Shown here in pieces: positions 1-8,702 of a DNA stretch of 64,000 nucleotides (position 1 is the stretch's first letter; each line of letters opens with the position of its first letter). The stretch is from contig LIQB01000005.1 of assembly GCA_001411745.2 (NCBI GenBank), positions 62,001-126,000 on the forward strand, given 5' to 3'. This DNA comes from Psychrobacter glacincola (GTDB lineage: Bacteria; Pseudomonadota; Gammaproteobacteria; Pseudomonadales; Moraxellaceae). A model generated the notes under the pieces. The model searched no databases. It saw only the letters and a program-made list of their open reading frames with translations, and had not been told where the DNA came from. The position numbers were made by a program, and so were the translations under genes.

Positions 1-533
1 AAGGCTCATTATGCAATTCAGCTGGTATCGTTAATTTTCCAGAGCATCATTATGACTGGGTACGTCCCGGCATTATTTTATATGGTAGCGCCCCTGTCAT
101 TGATAAAAGCGCGCATGAGTTAGATTTACAGCCAGCGATGGATTTCAGCGCACAAATTATCGCCCTGCAAACAGTCCATGCAGACAATGCTATTGGCTAT
201 GGCAGTCGTTGGACAGCGCAGAAAGACACTAGAACGGCCCTGGTGAGCATTGGATACGGTGATGGCTATCCTCGTGTCGTAAGCGATGAGGCCTATGTTT
301 CTGTTATCGATACTACCAACAATCAAAGCTACCGATGCGCAGTCATTGGACGGGTGGCAATGGATATGATTGTCATTGATATCAGTACCACACCAGAAGA
401 CATTGCGTTAGACAGCAAAGTAATACTGTGGGGCGATGCACCGCACGTCGATGAAGTCGCCGCACATGCAGGTACGATTAGCTACGAGCTACTATGCCGC
501 CTAAGCAATCGCCCAAATCGTATACAAGTATAA
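1..533 (+). CDS. alr: alanine racemase, C-terminal part (cut by window start)
   Basis: The reading frame is open from position 3 and ends with TAA at 533, so only the C-terminal half is present. The enzyme interconverts L- and D-alanine with PLP and supplies D-Ala for peptidoglycan. The visible segment starts with the CNSAGI and WVRPGIILYG motifs found around the end of the PLP barrel. It continues with the GYGDGYPR segment that carries the catalytic tyrosine, and with GRVAMDM. These motifs are specific to the family. The start lies outside the window. I cannot tell biosynthetic alr from a catabolic dadX copy from this fragment alone. Confidence 0.9.
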   Translation, partial: GSLCNSAGIVNFPEHHYDWVRPGIILYGSAPVIDKSAHELDLQPAMDFSAQIIALQTVHADNAIGYGSRWTAQKDTRTALVSIGYGDGYPRVVSDEAYVSVIDTTNNQSYRCAVIGRVAMDMIVIDISTTPEDIALDSKVILWGDAPHVDEVAAHAGTISYELLCRLSNRPNRIQV

Positions 534-602
534 TTATGCTGACCTCATCACTATTCATGTAATGTCTGTTTGCCAGACTCATAAATCACGGCAAATTGGA
601 CA

Positions 603-630
603 TTTACATTAAGCCTAATTGCGCTATACT
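603..630 (+). promoter_or_regulatory. predicted sigma70-type promoter of argF
   Basis: TTTACA at 603-608 and TATACT at 625-630 are separated by 16 bases, giving a good -35/-10 pair about 90 bases before the argF start codon. No convincing arginine operator was recognised. This is a pattern match only. Confidence 0.5.
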
Positions 631-722
631 AAAAGTTTGTTGTCACCCCAGTATACGCACTGACGCGATGCTATTAAAGACTGATGACGTTTCACTGACT
701 GCGATCGACTGCTAGGATTACT

Positions 723-1640
723 ATGAGTTTGCGCCATTTTTTGACCTTATCTGATTTAACCAAACAAGAATTAGAAAACCTTATAAAGCGTGCCAGCGAA
801 TTGCGCAAGATGCAACACGCAGGCGAGATATATCAGCCGTTTGTTGGTCGTACGCTTGGCATGATATTTGAAAAATCTTCAACCCGTACGCGCATCTCAT
901 TTGAGACAGGTATGGGTCAGTTTGGTGGTAGTGCTATCTTTTTGTCGCCAAATGATACCCAGCTTGGGCGTGGTGAGCCGCTAGAAGACTCCGCTCGTGT
1001 CATATCGAGCATGGTCGATATCATCATGATTCGTACCTTTGGTCACGAAAAAGTTGAGACCTTTGCTGAATACTCAAGCGTGCCGATTATCAATGCCTTA
1101 ACTGACGAATTTCATCCTTGCCAGCTACTGGCTGATATGCAAACCTATTATGAGCACCGTGGAAGTATCGAAAATAAAATCGTCACGTGGGTCGGTGATG
1201 GCAATAATATGTGTGCATCCTATATGCAAGCGGCTCATCAGTTTGGTTTTGAGCTACGCGTCGCTGCGCCTTATGGGTTTGAGCCTGACCCTGAGCTGAT
1301 GAAACGCTTCTCGCATTGCGTCAGTATTGTCGAAAACGTACAAGAAGCCGCGAAAGATTCAAACTTAATTGTCACCGATGTATGGGCAAGCATGGGACAA
1401 GAGTCTGAACAAAACACTCGTGCGCGCCGTTTTGCCGCTTATCAAGTAACGCCATCGCTATTGGACAAAGCCGATCCTGAAGTGGTATTTATGCACTGTC
1501 TGCCCGCGCATCGTGGTGAGGAGATCTCTCATGATATGCTTGACGATCCACGCTCAGTGGTATGGGATGAAGCAGAGAACCGCTTACATGCACAAAAAGC
1601 CTTGATGGAATTTTTGCTAAAAGACAAAATAAAACTTTAA
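723..1640 (+). CDS. argF: ornithine carbamoyltransferase
   Basis: The enzyme makes citrulline from ornithine and carbamoyl phosphate in arginine biosynthesis, in the cytoplasm. The protein is 305 residues, the usual length. It shows the carbamoyl-phosphate loop STRTR at residues 53-57, the HPCQ motif at 131-134 and [10 protein letters not shown] at 258-267, which contains the catalytic cysteine. The N-terminal [11 protein letters not shown] is typical of the anabolic argF type. It is a single gene with its own promoter and is followed by a strong hairpin terminator shared with rpiA. The upstream alr gene reads the same way but lies about 190 bases away. Confidence 0.97.
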   Translation: MSLRHFLTLSDLTKQELENLIKRASELRKMQHAGEIYQPFVGRTLGMIFEKSSTRTRISFETGMGQFGGSAIFLSPNDTQLGRGEPLEDSARVISSMVDIIMIRTFGHEKVETFAEYSSVPIINALTDEFHPCQLLADMQTYYEHRGSIENKIVTWVGDGNNMCASYMQAAHQFGFELRVAAPYGFEPDPELMKRFSHCVSIVENVQEAAKDSNLIVTDVWASMGQESEQNTRARRFAAYQVTPSLLDKADPEVVFMHCLPAHRGEEISHDMLDDPRSVVWDEAENRLHAQKALMEFLLKDKIKL

Positions 1641-1679
1641 AAAATATAGCCATAATCTATTTATGGAAGAGTAAGTACG

Positions 1680-1716
1680 AAAAAGGCAGATCACAATAAA
1701 TGTGATCTGCCTTTTT
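1680..1716. terminator. bidirectional terminator between argF and rpiA
   Basis: AGGCAGATCACA at 1684-1695 pairs perfectly with 1701-1712 around a 5-base loop. An A-tract lies before and a T-tract after, so it can end both argF (+) and rpiA (-). Confidence 0.9.
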
Positions 1717-1755
1717 AATTGTTGGTCGACAATTATTACTCAGCTAACGAGCCAT

Positions 1756-2415
1756 TTAACGCATCAACGTCTCGACCCCACCGCTACCTGCTTTCAGCAA
1801 TACATCAGCTTGATTGGCCGCAAAAATACCATTACACACCACACCCACGATATTATTCAGCTCTTTCTCAAGCGCTATCGGATTACTCACATCCAAATCA
1901 TAGGTATCTAAGATAACATTACCATAATCAGTCACAAAATCTTCGCGGTAAACTGGCTCACCGCCCATACGGGCTAATTGCCGTGCGACATAAGAACGTG
2001 CTTGCGGCAGTACCTCAATAGGAACAGGAAACTCGCGACCTAGCACCTCAACGCTTTTGCTTTCATCAACCATGCATATAAATTTATTAGAAGCCGCTGC
2101 CACGATTTTCTCACGAGTGAGCGCGCCGCCGCCGCCTTTTATCAATTGCAAATGCTCATTGACCTCATCTGCCCCATCGATATAAATATCAAGCGTACCA
2201 GCAAAGTTCAAATCAACTATTTCAATACCAAGGGCACGAAGTTTGTCTTCAGTGACCTGTGAGCTAGCCACCGCGCCAGCAAGCTTTACAGTTGGCAATA
2301 ATTCAATCAAACAGTTGACCGTACTGCCTGTGCCTACTCCAAGTATCATGTCATCTTCGATATAGCTTAGAGCCGCTTTGGCGGCGGCTTGCTTTTGTGC
2401 TTGCTGATCACTCAT
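1756..2415 (-). CDS. rpiA: ribose-5-phosphate isomerase A
   Basis: The enzyme interconverts ribose-5-phosphate and ribulose-5-phosphate in the pentose phosphate pathway. From the chosen start the protein is 219 residues, the normal RpiA size. It shows GVGTGST at about 26-32, DGADEV at 80-85 and KGGGGALTREK at 93-103, the sugar-phosphate and catalytic loops. A longer frame reaches 2487 but adds a non-conserved, hydrophobic, Phe-rich leader. The AAGGA ribosome site (roughly 2422-2426 on the reverse strand) favours the tandem ATG codons at 2418/2415. The gene lies downstream of arsB but is unrelated to arsenic resistance. Confidence 0.95.
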   Translation of the reverse strand: MSDQQAQKQAAAKAALSYIEDDMILGVGTGSTVNCLIELLPTVKLAGAVASSQVTEDKLRALGIEIVDLNFAGTLDIYIDGADEVNEHLQLIKGGGGALTREKIVAAASNKFICMVDESKSVEVLGREFPVPIEVLPQARSYVARQLARMGGEPVYREDFVTDYGNVILDTYDLDVSNPIALEKELNNIVGVVCNGIFAANQADVLLKAGSGGVETLMR

Positions 2416-2554
2416 CATAAATCCTTGGCAAAATAAACGTATCGCTTTAAAAAAAGTAAAGGGTAAAAAGGTAAAATGCGCCGCCATTATACCCGATGAG
2501 CTTAATGGATGTCAGCGTAATAGCCACGCTAATCGCAAGACATTCACTCAAATT

Positions 2555-3865
2555 TTAAAATGAAGACAGATAAGGCAACCAAACAACCAAAGCCAGTAGC
2601 GTGACCAATAGTACGGGCGGGGTAATAAGCAGTCCAATTTTCATATACTGCCCCCAACTGATTTTATAGTCTTTTTCTGCCAATACATGGAGCCACAATA
2701 AAGTCGCCAAACTACCGATAGGTGTGAATTTCGGCCCCAAATCATTACCAATCACGTTAGCATAAATCATCAGCTCGCGAGTGGCAGCAGGTACTTGCGC
2801 ACTATCAATCGCCAATGCACCTACTAAAGTAGACGGCATATTATTCATGACAGAGGCTACAATAGCGGAGAGGAATCCAGTTCCTACTGTTGCGATGACC
2901 ATACCCTGCTGCCCCAACCAATTCAATACTTGAGCACCATAGGCTGTTAACCCTGCATTGCCCAAGCCATAAACCACCAAGTACATACCGATGGAAAATA
3001 ATACTATTTGCCAAGGCGCTTTTTTCAAAACATCGGATACAGAAACAACGGCATCACGCCCTCCTTGCCACCAGCGACCTGCGATAGCCATTAACAGTAA
3101 CGCCGCCACTCCTGTCACCAAGGAGATAGTAATGCCCAATGACTCAGTCGTAAAGTAGGCAATAAGTAGCAACGCAAGCAGTGGAAAGGCCGCTTTAAAG
3201 ACCAACGGATCTTCAATCGCAGACTCGGGCGCACTCAAATCAGCAATGGAGTAGTGTTTTGGAATGTGCCGCGCATAGACTACCCATAATACGGCGAGCG
3301 TCGCTAGTACAGAGACGATATTGACCGGTATCATCACTGCTGCATAACGACCAAATCCAATGTCAAAATAATTGGCACTAACAATATTGACCAGATTAGA
3401 GGTGACTAACGGCAGACTTGCCGTATCAGCAATGAAGCCTGTCGCAATGATAAATGCCAAAGCGGATGGTGGTGAAAATCTAAGTCGCAGCAAGATAGCG
3501 ATGACAATCGGGGTCAATAGCAATGCTGCCCCATCATTGGCAAAAAACGCCGAGATAAACGCGCCTAAAATCACAATCATGGGAAACAGCAAACGTCCTT
3601 GCCCATTGCCAAGCCTAGCCACATGCAGTGCTGCCCAGCCAAAAAATCCTGCTTTATCTAAGATAAGCGAGATGATGATAAGCGCCACAAAGGTAAAAGT
3701 CGCATCCCAAACGATGTCCCACACAATACCAATATCGGAGAGCTTTACCACGCCAAAAGCCAAGGCTATCAACGCACCGCCCATTGCACTCCAGCCAATA
3801 CCCAGTCCTTTGGGCTGCCATATCACTAAAACCAAAGTCACGATAAATATAATCAATGCGATCAT
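2555..3865 (-). CDS. arsB: ArsB-type arsenite efflux permease
   Basis: This inner-membrane pump exports arsenite/antimonite, driven by proton motive force or by an ArsA ATPase. The 436 residues are very hydrophobic with about 12 predicted membrane segments. The stretch [15 protein letters not shown] and the [20 protein letters not shown] region are typical of ArsB rather than the unrelated Acr3 permease. No arsA or arsD is nearby, so it probably works alone. It is the last gene of the leftward arsR-arsC-arsH-arsB operon, about 80 bases after arsH, with an AAGG ribosome site before its ATG. Confidence 0.93.
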   Translation of the reverse strand: MIALIIFIVTLVLVIWQPKGLGIGWSAMGGALIALAFGVVKLSDIGIVWDIVWDATFTFVALIIISLILDKAGFFGWAALHVARLGNGQGRLLFPMIVILGAFISAFFANDGAALLLTPIVIAILLRLRFSPPSALAFIIATGFIADTASLPLVTSNLVNIVSANYFDIGFGRYAAVMIPVNIVSVLATLAVLWVVYARHIPKHYSIADLSAPESAIEDPLVFKAAFPLLALLLIAYFTTESLGITISLVTGVAALLLMAIAGRWWQGGRDAVVSVSDVLKKAPWQIVLFSIGMYLVVYGLGNAGLTAYGAQVLNWLGQQGMVIATVGTGFLSAIVASVMNNMPSTLVGALAIDSAQVPAATRELMIYANVIGNDLGPKFTPIGSLATLLWLHVLAEKDYKISWGQYMKIGLLITPPVLLVTLLALVVWLPYLSSF

Positions 3866-3946
3866 TGAGTAACCTTTTTAGGCTTAATTATTATAAGAAC
3901 AATTATGTAAGAGCAAGTATTAGAAAATGAAGTATTAGAAAATAAA

Positions 3947-4693
3947 TTAGAGTGATTTTTGATTGACGCGCTGCGACAGCTCCTCTGCGCTTTCTACCCG
4001 TTCAGAGTAACGGTCAATCAGATAGGCTGAGCGTCCACGGGTCAGCCAAGTGAATTTCACCAACTCCTCACAAACATCCACGAGACGCAAATATAAAGGA
4101 GACTTATCCATACGATCATCGTCGTTAAATTCCAAAAAAGCTTTAGGAATAGAGGACTGATTGGGTATGGTAATCATCCGCATCCAACGCCCAAGAATGC
4201 GCAATTGGTTAACCGTATTGAAGCTTTGACTGCCACCGCTGACTTGCATCACTGCCAAAGTTTTGCCTTGAGTCGGACGTACACCACCTAATGACAATGG
4301 AATCCAGTCAATTTGTGCTTTCATAATACTGGTCATACTGCCATGACGCTCTGGACTCACCCACAGCATACCTTCTGACCACTGCGCCAACTCTCGTAGC
4401 TCTTGTACTTTTGGATGATCTGCATCAACAGCATCAGGCAATGGCAAACCCGTCGGATCAAAGGTTCGAACCTCACAGCCATACCAACGCAATAGAAGGC
4501 TCGCTTCTTCACTGGCCAGTTTAGAGAATGAGCGCTGGCGTAGAGAGCCGTATAGCACCAATATTCTTGGCGCATGGCGCGGGTCATGTGTACCAATTAA
4601 AGACTCAATATCGATAGGCTGTATATTGTCTGCATCAATATTGGGCAAATCACACAAATCGATCACATCTAAATCTGCTGTTTTATTTGCCAT
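3947..4693 (-). CDS. arsH: arsenical resistance protein ArsH (NADPH-dependent FMN reductase)
   Basis: ArsH is a flavodoxin-like NADPH:FMN oxidoreductase. Members of the family oxidise trivalent methyl- or phenyl-arsenicals to less toxic pentavalent forms. The protein (248 residues from the chosen start) contains the FMN-binding GSLRQRSFS at about 49-57, [18 protein letters not shown] and the C-terminal [15 protein letters not shown] typical of ArsH. The start at 4693 overlaps the arsC stop by 11 bases and has a GGGGAAG ribosome site; a longer frame to 4711 is less likely. Translational coupling to arsC is probable. Confidence 0.93.
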   Translation of the reverse strand: MANKTADLDVIDLCDLPNIDADNIQPIDIESLIGTHDPRHAPRILVLYGSLRQRSFSKLASEEASLLLRWYGCEVRTFDPTGLPLPDAVDADHPKVQELRELAQWSEGMLWVSPERHGSMTSIMKAQIDWIPLSLGGVRPTQGKTLAVMQVSGGSQSFNTVNQLRILGRWMRMITIPNQSSIPKAFLEFNDDDRMDKSPLYLRLVDVCEELVKFTWLTRGRSAYLIDRYSERVESAEELSQRVNQKSL

Positions 4694-5087
4694 GATAAAC
4701 CACTTCCCCATCTTCTTTAGTAAAGCTGCTCACGGGATTCTCTAACAACTCAAATACACGCTCTGAGGGGCGGCATAATGCCGCGCCTTTATTGGTGACC
4801 ACGATAGGACGATTGATTAAAATGGGATGGGCCATCATCGCATCAATGATTTGATCGTCAGACAGTTCAGGATTGTCTAATCCTAACTCATCATTGATGG
4901 GCTCTTTGCTTCGTAACATATCTCTTGGTGAAATTTGCATTTTTGCCAATAGCTCAACTAAATAATCACGGCTTGGTGGGGTTTTAAGATATTCAATCAC
5001 TTCTGGATTTTCGCCTGATGCTTTCATGATGGCCAATGTATTGCGAGAAGTACCACATTTTGGATTGTGAAAAATTAGTGATGTCAT
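4683..5087 (-). CDS. arsC: arsenate reductase, glutaredoxin-coupled type
   Basis: The enzyme reduces arsenate to arsenite, using glutathione/glutaredoxin in this family, so that ArsB can export it. The 134-residue protein starts [17 protein letters not shown], with the catalytic cysteine at 11 and the arginine triad typical of the class (e.g. the NRPIVV region). The start at 5087 has an AGGT ribosome site; a longer frame to 5132 runs into the inserted MITE-like sequence. It is the second gene of the ars operon, but the 125 bases between it and arsR contain a 58-bp inverted-repeat element. Confidence 0.94.
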   Translation of the reverse strand: MTSLIFHNPKCGTSRNTLAIMKASGENPEVIEYLKTPPSRDYLVELLAKMQISPRDMLRSKEPINDELGLDNPELSDDQIIDAMMAHPILINRPIVVTNKGAALCRPSERVFELLENPVSSFTKEDGEVVYHGK

Positions 5088-5118
5088 AGTAATTTTACCT
5101 ATTTTATGAATATTCTTA

Positions 5119-5176
5119 GGGTATGTCCTCAACCTTAAAAAAATTGACTAAATGAGCTAAAAATGAGGACACGCCC
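5119..5176. mobile_element. 58-bp MITE-like element inside the ars operon
   Basis: GGGTATGTCCTCA (5119-5131) and TGAGGACACGCCC (5164-5176) are imperfect terminal inverted repeats (11 of 13 positions). They are flanked by TA on both sides (5117-5118 and 5177-5178). The interior is AT-rich and non-coding. The right end with its flank, AAAATGAGGACACGCCCTAG, recurs at 37309-37328 near miaA. The TA flanks suggest a transposon that targets TA (IS630/Tc1-like or an IS5 subgroup), but no transposase is present, so the family is an inference. Confidence 0.55.
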
Positions 5177-5211
5177 TAGTAGTAAAGAGGTTTGTTAAAT
5201 CAGTTATGGGC

Positions 5212-5586
5212 TTACTGATGGTTTGAAAGACTGTCTGCATTGGCAGGTTTAGCACGCTCACATCCGCTCAAACTATCCATAAGAGACGCACACAATTCTG
5301 GATGTCCCGCACAACAATCTTGCAGTAAAAACTGAATAACCTCCTCCATATGTGACAGTGAGGCGCGATAAATTATCTGCCGGCTTTGACGTTGAGACAC
5401 CACCCACCCTGCACGTGCCAGCACTGATAAATGCGCTGACATTGTGTTATGAGGCACAGACAGTTTGCGAGCTATTTCACCCGCAGGTAGGCCGACAGGC
5501 TCTTGGCTGACAAGCAACCTAAAAGCTTTTAGACGAGTATCTTGAGAGAGCGCAGCAAAGCTTGCGATAGCATTAGTTATTTCCAT
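5212..5586 (-). CDS. arsR: ArsR-family arsenic-responsive repressor
   Basis: This is a winged-helix homodimeric repressor of the ars operon, released from DNA by As(III). The 124 residues contain the SmtB/ArsR fold with the recognition region LSVPHNTMSAHLSVLARAG at about 42-60. The ELCV-type metal site of the E. coli protein is not present in the usual helix. Instead there are cysteines near the C-terminus: C91, C92 and C99, plus C109. This resembles the Acidithiobacillus-type ArsR, which binds arsenite through C-terminal cysteines (inference). It is the first gene of the operon; the start codon lies inside the operator palindrome. Confidence 0.93.
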   Translation of the reverse strand: MEITNAIASFAALSQDTRLKAFRLLVSQEPVGLPAGEIARKLSVPHNTMSAHLSVLARAGWVVSQRQSRQIIYRASLSHMEEVIQFLLQDCCAGHPELCASLMDSLSGCERAKPANADSLSNHQ

Positions 5587-5621
5587 ATGTCCAATAATAC
5601 AGACATATGGAAATAATTCAA
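5581..5621 (-). promoter_or_regulatory. ars operon promoter and probable ArsR operator
   Basis: A perfect 11-bp inverted repeat, TTCCATATGTC (5581-5591) and GACATATGGAA (5602-5612), spans the arsR start. On the minus strand TTGAAT (5616-5621) and TATTAT (5594-5599) form a promoter with a 16-base spacer, so the operator covers the -10 and spacer. Transcription would start at about 5587, one base before the ATG, implying a leaderless arsR mRNA. A second inverted repeat, TCAATATTTT (5618-5627) with 5634-5643, lies just upstream. Confidence 0.6.
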
Positions 5622-5699
5622 TATTTTATTTAAAAAATATTGAGATAAAACCACCCTATCTTTCATCAAAAATTGAAATCGCTGCAAAAACTGCAATAG

Positions 5700-5713
5700 G
5701 GTCTTGCAAGACC
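5700..5713. promoter_or_regulatory. 14-bp perfect palindrome upstream of ilvA
   Basis: GGTCTTGCAAGACC is a perfect palindrome 68 bases before the ilvA start codon. It could be an operator half-site pair. No regulator is assigned. Confidence 0.3.
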
Positions 5714-5780
5714 GTTAAAATCAGCATAGGCTAATCTATTTAATTTTTCTATTCATCCATACTTTTTATTAGGGAACATT

Positions 5781-7334
5781 ATGCTGTCACATTGGGTACG
5801 AGCCATCTTGCAAGCCACCGTCTATGACGTGGCAATTCAAACACCACTTGAAGCGGCACCCAAGCTGACCCAACGTTTTGCTAATGACATTCGTTTTAAA
5901 CGCGAAGACTTGCAACCGGTCAAATCCTTTAAATTGCGTGGTGCCTATAACCGAATTAGTCAGTTAAGTGATGAGCAAAAAGTACGCGGCGTCATTTGCG
6001 CCTCAGCAGGTAATCATGCCCAAGGCGTTGCTTATTCTGCCCGTAAGCTTGCCCTAAACAATATCATCGTGATGCCGACCACTACACCTGACATTAAAGT
6101 AGATGCAGTAAAGGCGCTTGGCGGCAACGTCGATTTGTATGGTGATAGCTTCGATGAAGCCAACCGTTATGCAATCAATCGCGCTGAAACAGAAGGTCTG
6201 ACCTTTATTCCACCTTACGATGATGAATTGGTGATTGCCGGACAAGGTACCATTGGTCTTGAGCTAACTCAGCAATGGCGCAACATGGATTATGTGTTTG
6301 TTGCGGTTGGTGGTGGTGGTCTCATCTCAGGTGTCGCGGCATTCTTAGGTGAAGTTGCGCCGCATGTCAAAGTGATTGCGGTGGAAGCAGAGCAATCAGC
6401 TTCTCTTAAAGCGGCGCTTGAAGCCAATGAGCGCGTTAAGCTTGAGCAAGTTGGACTGTTCGTCGATGGCGTGGCAGTTGCTCAAATCGGCGAATTGCCA
6501 TTTGAAATTGTCCGCATGCAAAAGAGTGATAAATCAGGTCCTTTAGTCGAGCCTGAAGTGGTGACTTGTACCAATGACGAAGTATGCGCGGCGGTTAAAG
6601 ACATCTTTGAAGAAAATCGCAGTATCGTTGAGCCTGCGGGCGCGTTACCCGTTGCTGGTATGAAAAAATATATCGAAGCCCATAATCTACAAGGCAAAAA
6701 CTGCGTCGGTATTATTTGCGGTGCCAATATGAACTTTGACCGCTTACGCTATATCGCTGAGCGTACTGAGATTGGTGAGAAAAAAGAAGCCATCTTTGGT
6801 GTGACGATTCCTGAGCAGACAGGCGCTTTCTTAAATTTCTGTCGTAGCTTACATGGACGCAATATTACTGAGTTTAATTATCGCGCCGATAGTAAAAAAT
6901 CACCTGACTCTATGGAACCTGCATCAATATTTGTCGGTATCGCGCTAAAAGAAGGCGACAAAGAGCGCGAAACCATTCGTACGCAATTGGCAGCTGATGG
7001 CTATACAGCTCATGATTTGACTGATGATGATATTGCCAAATCACATATCCGCCATTTGATTGGTGGTCATGCGCATGTTGCAAACGAGCAATTATTAAGT
7101 GTGGTTTTCCCTGAACGTCCAGGAGCATTGCTGAAGTTTTTAGAAAAACTGGGTGATGACTTTAATATCACTTTGTTTCATTATCGCAATCATGGTGCAG
7201 CCGAAGGTCGCGTATTGGTCGGTTTGCAAGCGTCTGAAGGTAACTCTCGCCAATTACAAGACGCGTTACTCGATATCGGCTATGACTGCACCATGCTCAA
7301 TGACAATATTGGTTATCAATTATTTTTGAAATAA
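5781..7334 (+). CDS. ilvA: threonine ammonia-lyase (threonine deaminase), biosynthetic
   Basis: The enzyme deaminates threonine to 2-oxobutanoate, the first step of isoleucine synthesis. The 517 residues comprise an N-terminal PLP fold and two C-terminal ACT-like regulatory domains (roughly 330-420 and 425-515), the architecture of the isoleucine-inhibited form. The PLP lysine is K51 in KSFKLRGAYNRI, and the phosphate-binding GGGG loop is at 177-180. An AGGGA ribosome site precedes the ATG. It is a single gene that diverges from the ars operon, with a 14-bp palindrome in its upstream region. Confidence 0.97.
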   Translation: MLSHWVRAILQATVYDVAIQTPLEAAPKLTQRFANDIRFKREDLQPVKSFKLRGAYNRISQLSDEQKVRGVICASAGNHAQGVAYSARKLALNNIIVMPTTTPDIKVDAVKALGGNVDLYGDSFDEANRYAINRAETEGLTFIPPYDDELVIAGQGTIGLELTQQWRNMDYVFVAVGGGGLISGVAAFLGEVAPHVKVIAVEAEQSASLKAALEANERVKLEQVGLFVDGVAVAQIGELPFEIVRMQKSDKSGPLVEPEVVTCTNDEVCAAVKDIFEENRSIVEPAGALPVAGMKKYIEAHNLQGKNCVGIICGANMNFDRLRYIAERTEIGEKKEAIFGVTIPEQTGAFLNFCRSLHGRNITEFNYRADSKKSPDSMEPASIFVGIALKEGDKERETIRTQLAADGYTAHDLTDDDIAKSHIRHLIGGHAHVANEQLLSVVFPERPGALLKFLEKLGDDFNITLFHYRNHGAAEGRVLVGLQASEGNSRQLQDALLDIGYDCTMLNDNIGYQLFLK

Positions 7335-7459
7335 AAATAGACTATCAATCCATCAATGGCTGTTTGTTAATCACCAAAAAGCCGCCATTGATGAATGAAC
7401 AGTGATTATGCATTGGTAGCTTTCATTAATTCATAGCGACCATGATGAGGTGGTAAACC

Positions 7460-7849
7460 GTGACTCAAAAAATATTGATCTTTGTATTATTACTGGTTTT
7501 AGCACTTTTGGGTTATAAGATGCTGCAACCTAACAACACGACCAGTAACCCTATCGCTGACGTTGCGACTGAGACTCCAGTTGACGCTGCTTTTACCTCA
7601 ACTGATCTGGATGACATACCGCCAACGTACGTCGATTCAGATGCAACGTCAACATCAGTCTCGGCAGTAAAACCAGTACTCACGTCGTCAGCATCAGCAT
7701 CAGCATCAAGCTTTACCTGTGATGGCAGAAAGCATTGCTCTCAGATGACGTCATGCGCAGAAGCCACTTACTTTGTACAACACTGCCCGAATACCAAAAT
7801 GGATGGTAATAATGATGGTATCCCATGTGAGCAGCAGTGGTGTCGCTGA
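7460..7849 (+). CDS. membrane-anchored excalibur-domain protein
   Basis: A small protein (129 residues) with an N-terminal membrane segment (about 4-22) that is probably an uncleaved anchor. A Thr/Ser/Ala-rich linker of low complexity follows. The C-terminal excalibur-like domain (about 85-129) has four to six cysteines and the Asp-rich calcium-binding loop MDGNNDGIPCE. The linker contains a short TCAGCA/GCATCA codon repeat. The start is GTG, chosen because an AGGTGG ribosome site lies just before it and the upstream ATG pair runs into a stop. The role is unknown. The family is periplasmic or surface-exposed and is often next to nuclease-like domains, which is not the case here. Confidence 0.8.
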   Translation: MTQKILIFVLLLVLALLGYKMLQPNNTTSNPIADVATETPVDAAFTSTDLDDIPPTYVDSDATSTSVSAVKPVLTSSASASASSFTCDGRKHCSQMTSCAEATYFVQHCPNTKMDGNNDGIPCEQQWCR

Positions 7850-7878
7850 TTTTATATCAAATACAAACTGAGAACAGC

Positions 7879-8577
7879 ATGCATATTCCTGCTATTTTTG
7901 CCGAAGAAAACCTAGAAAATATCATTGGATTTATCGCAGCCAACCCCTTAGCGACCTTGGTTGCTCAAACCAAAGATGGCATCGAAGCCTGCCATATACC
8001 GCTCTTCTGGCATAACGATAACTTTATGCCTGATGCTAGTGTTGGTGTTGGTGTTGGTGTTGGTTCTGATGTTAACTCTAATGCTCAGCACGGCTATCTT
8101 TACGGTCATTTCGGTCGTAAAAACCCTATTTATCAGAACACCTTACCAGATACTGCGTGGTTAATTATTTTTCAAGATTCTGGACATTATATCAGCCCCA
8201 ACTGGTATCCTAGCAAAGCGAAAACCCATAAAGAAGTGCCCACTTGGAACTATCAAAGCGTCCATATTCAATCCAAAATTGAACTGCTTGAAGACGCCGA
8301 TACACTGAAATGGATATTAGCAACCATGACTGCGCAGCAAGAGGTGCTATCCGACCATCCTTGGTCATTAGATGAGGCACCTGCTACTTATATCGATGCT
8401 ATGTGCCGAGGGATTATTGGCTTTAAGCTGCCCATCGATTCTATACAAGCCCAATTTAAATTAAGCCAAAATAAAACCGTAGAAAATATCACAGGTGTGA
8501 TTAATGGTTTAGCGCAGTTAAAGACAAATGATGCGGCAGAAATGGCGATGAAAGTTGCCAATCAGAATAATGGCTAA
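7879..8577 (+). CDS. PaiB-like FMN-binding protein
   Basis: The protein (232 residues from the chosen ATG) matches the PaiB/FMN-binding split-barrel family in order: MHIPAIFAEENLE, the HIPLFW strand, GHFGRKNP, SPNWYPSKAKTHKEVPTWNY, and a C-terminal IIGFKLPIDSIQAQFKLSQNK. The family is annotated as transcriptional regulator or flavoprotein; the substrate is unknown. A run of Val-Gly dipeptides at residues 55-62 comes from a hexanucleotide repeat near 8040-8064, placed in a loop. It lies 29 bases after the excalibur gene, so the two may be cotranscribed. A longer frame from 7837 overlaps that gene and is not conserved. Confidence 0.88.
   Translation: MHIPAIFAEENLENIIGFIAANPLATLVAQTKDGIEACHIPLFWHNDNFMPDASVGVGVGVGSDVNSNAQHGYLYGHFGRKNPIYQNTLPDTAWLIIFQDSGHYISPNWYPSKAKTHKEVPTWNYQSVHIQSKIELLEDADTLKWILATMTAQQEVLSDHPWSLDEAPATYIDAMCRGIIGFKLPIDSIQAQFKLSQNKTVENITGVINGLAQLKTNDAAEMAMKVANQNNG
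8040..8065 (+). repeat. hexanucleotide tandem repeat (about four GTTGGT units)
   Basis: Four consecutive GTTGGT-type units inside the PaiB-like gene encode (Val-Gly)n. Slippage would add or remove two residues without shifting the frame. Confidence 0.8.
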
Positions 8578-8702
8578 GACGAGACTTTCTCTCTTTACCA
8601 TAAAAATCTATTGTTAAACATTTTGATAGCGCAGGGCTCTTTCAATTTGCAAAAAAGCCACCATTAATATTATCTTACTTTATGGATATCGATGAGGTTT
8701 TG

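Noticed and set aside
2416..2487. Upstream extension of rpiA
   Set aside because: Non-conserved leader; the ribosome site points to the later ATG pair.
3372..3872. 166-codon plus-strand frame inside arsB
   Set aside because: Antisense shadow of a hydrophobic gene; no ribosome site and no family features.
8040..8065. Hexanucleotide run considered as an on/off phase-variation switch
   Set aside because: Six-base units do not change the reading frame.
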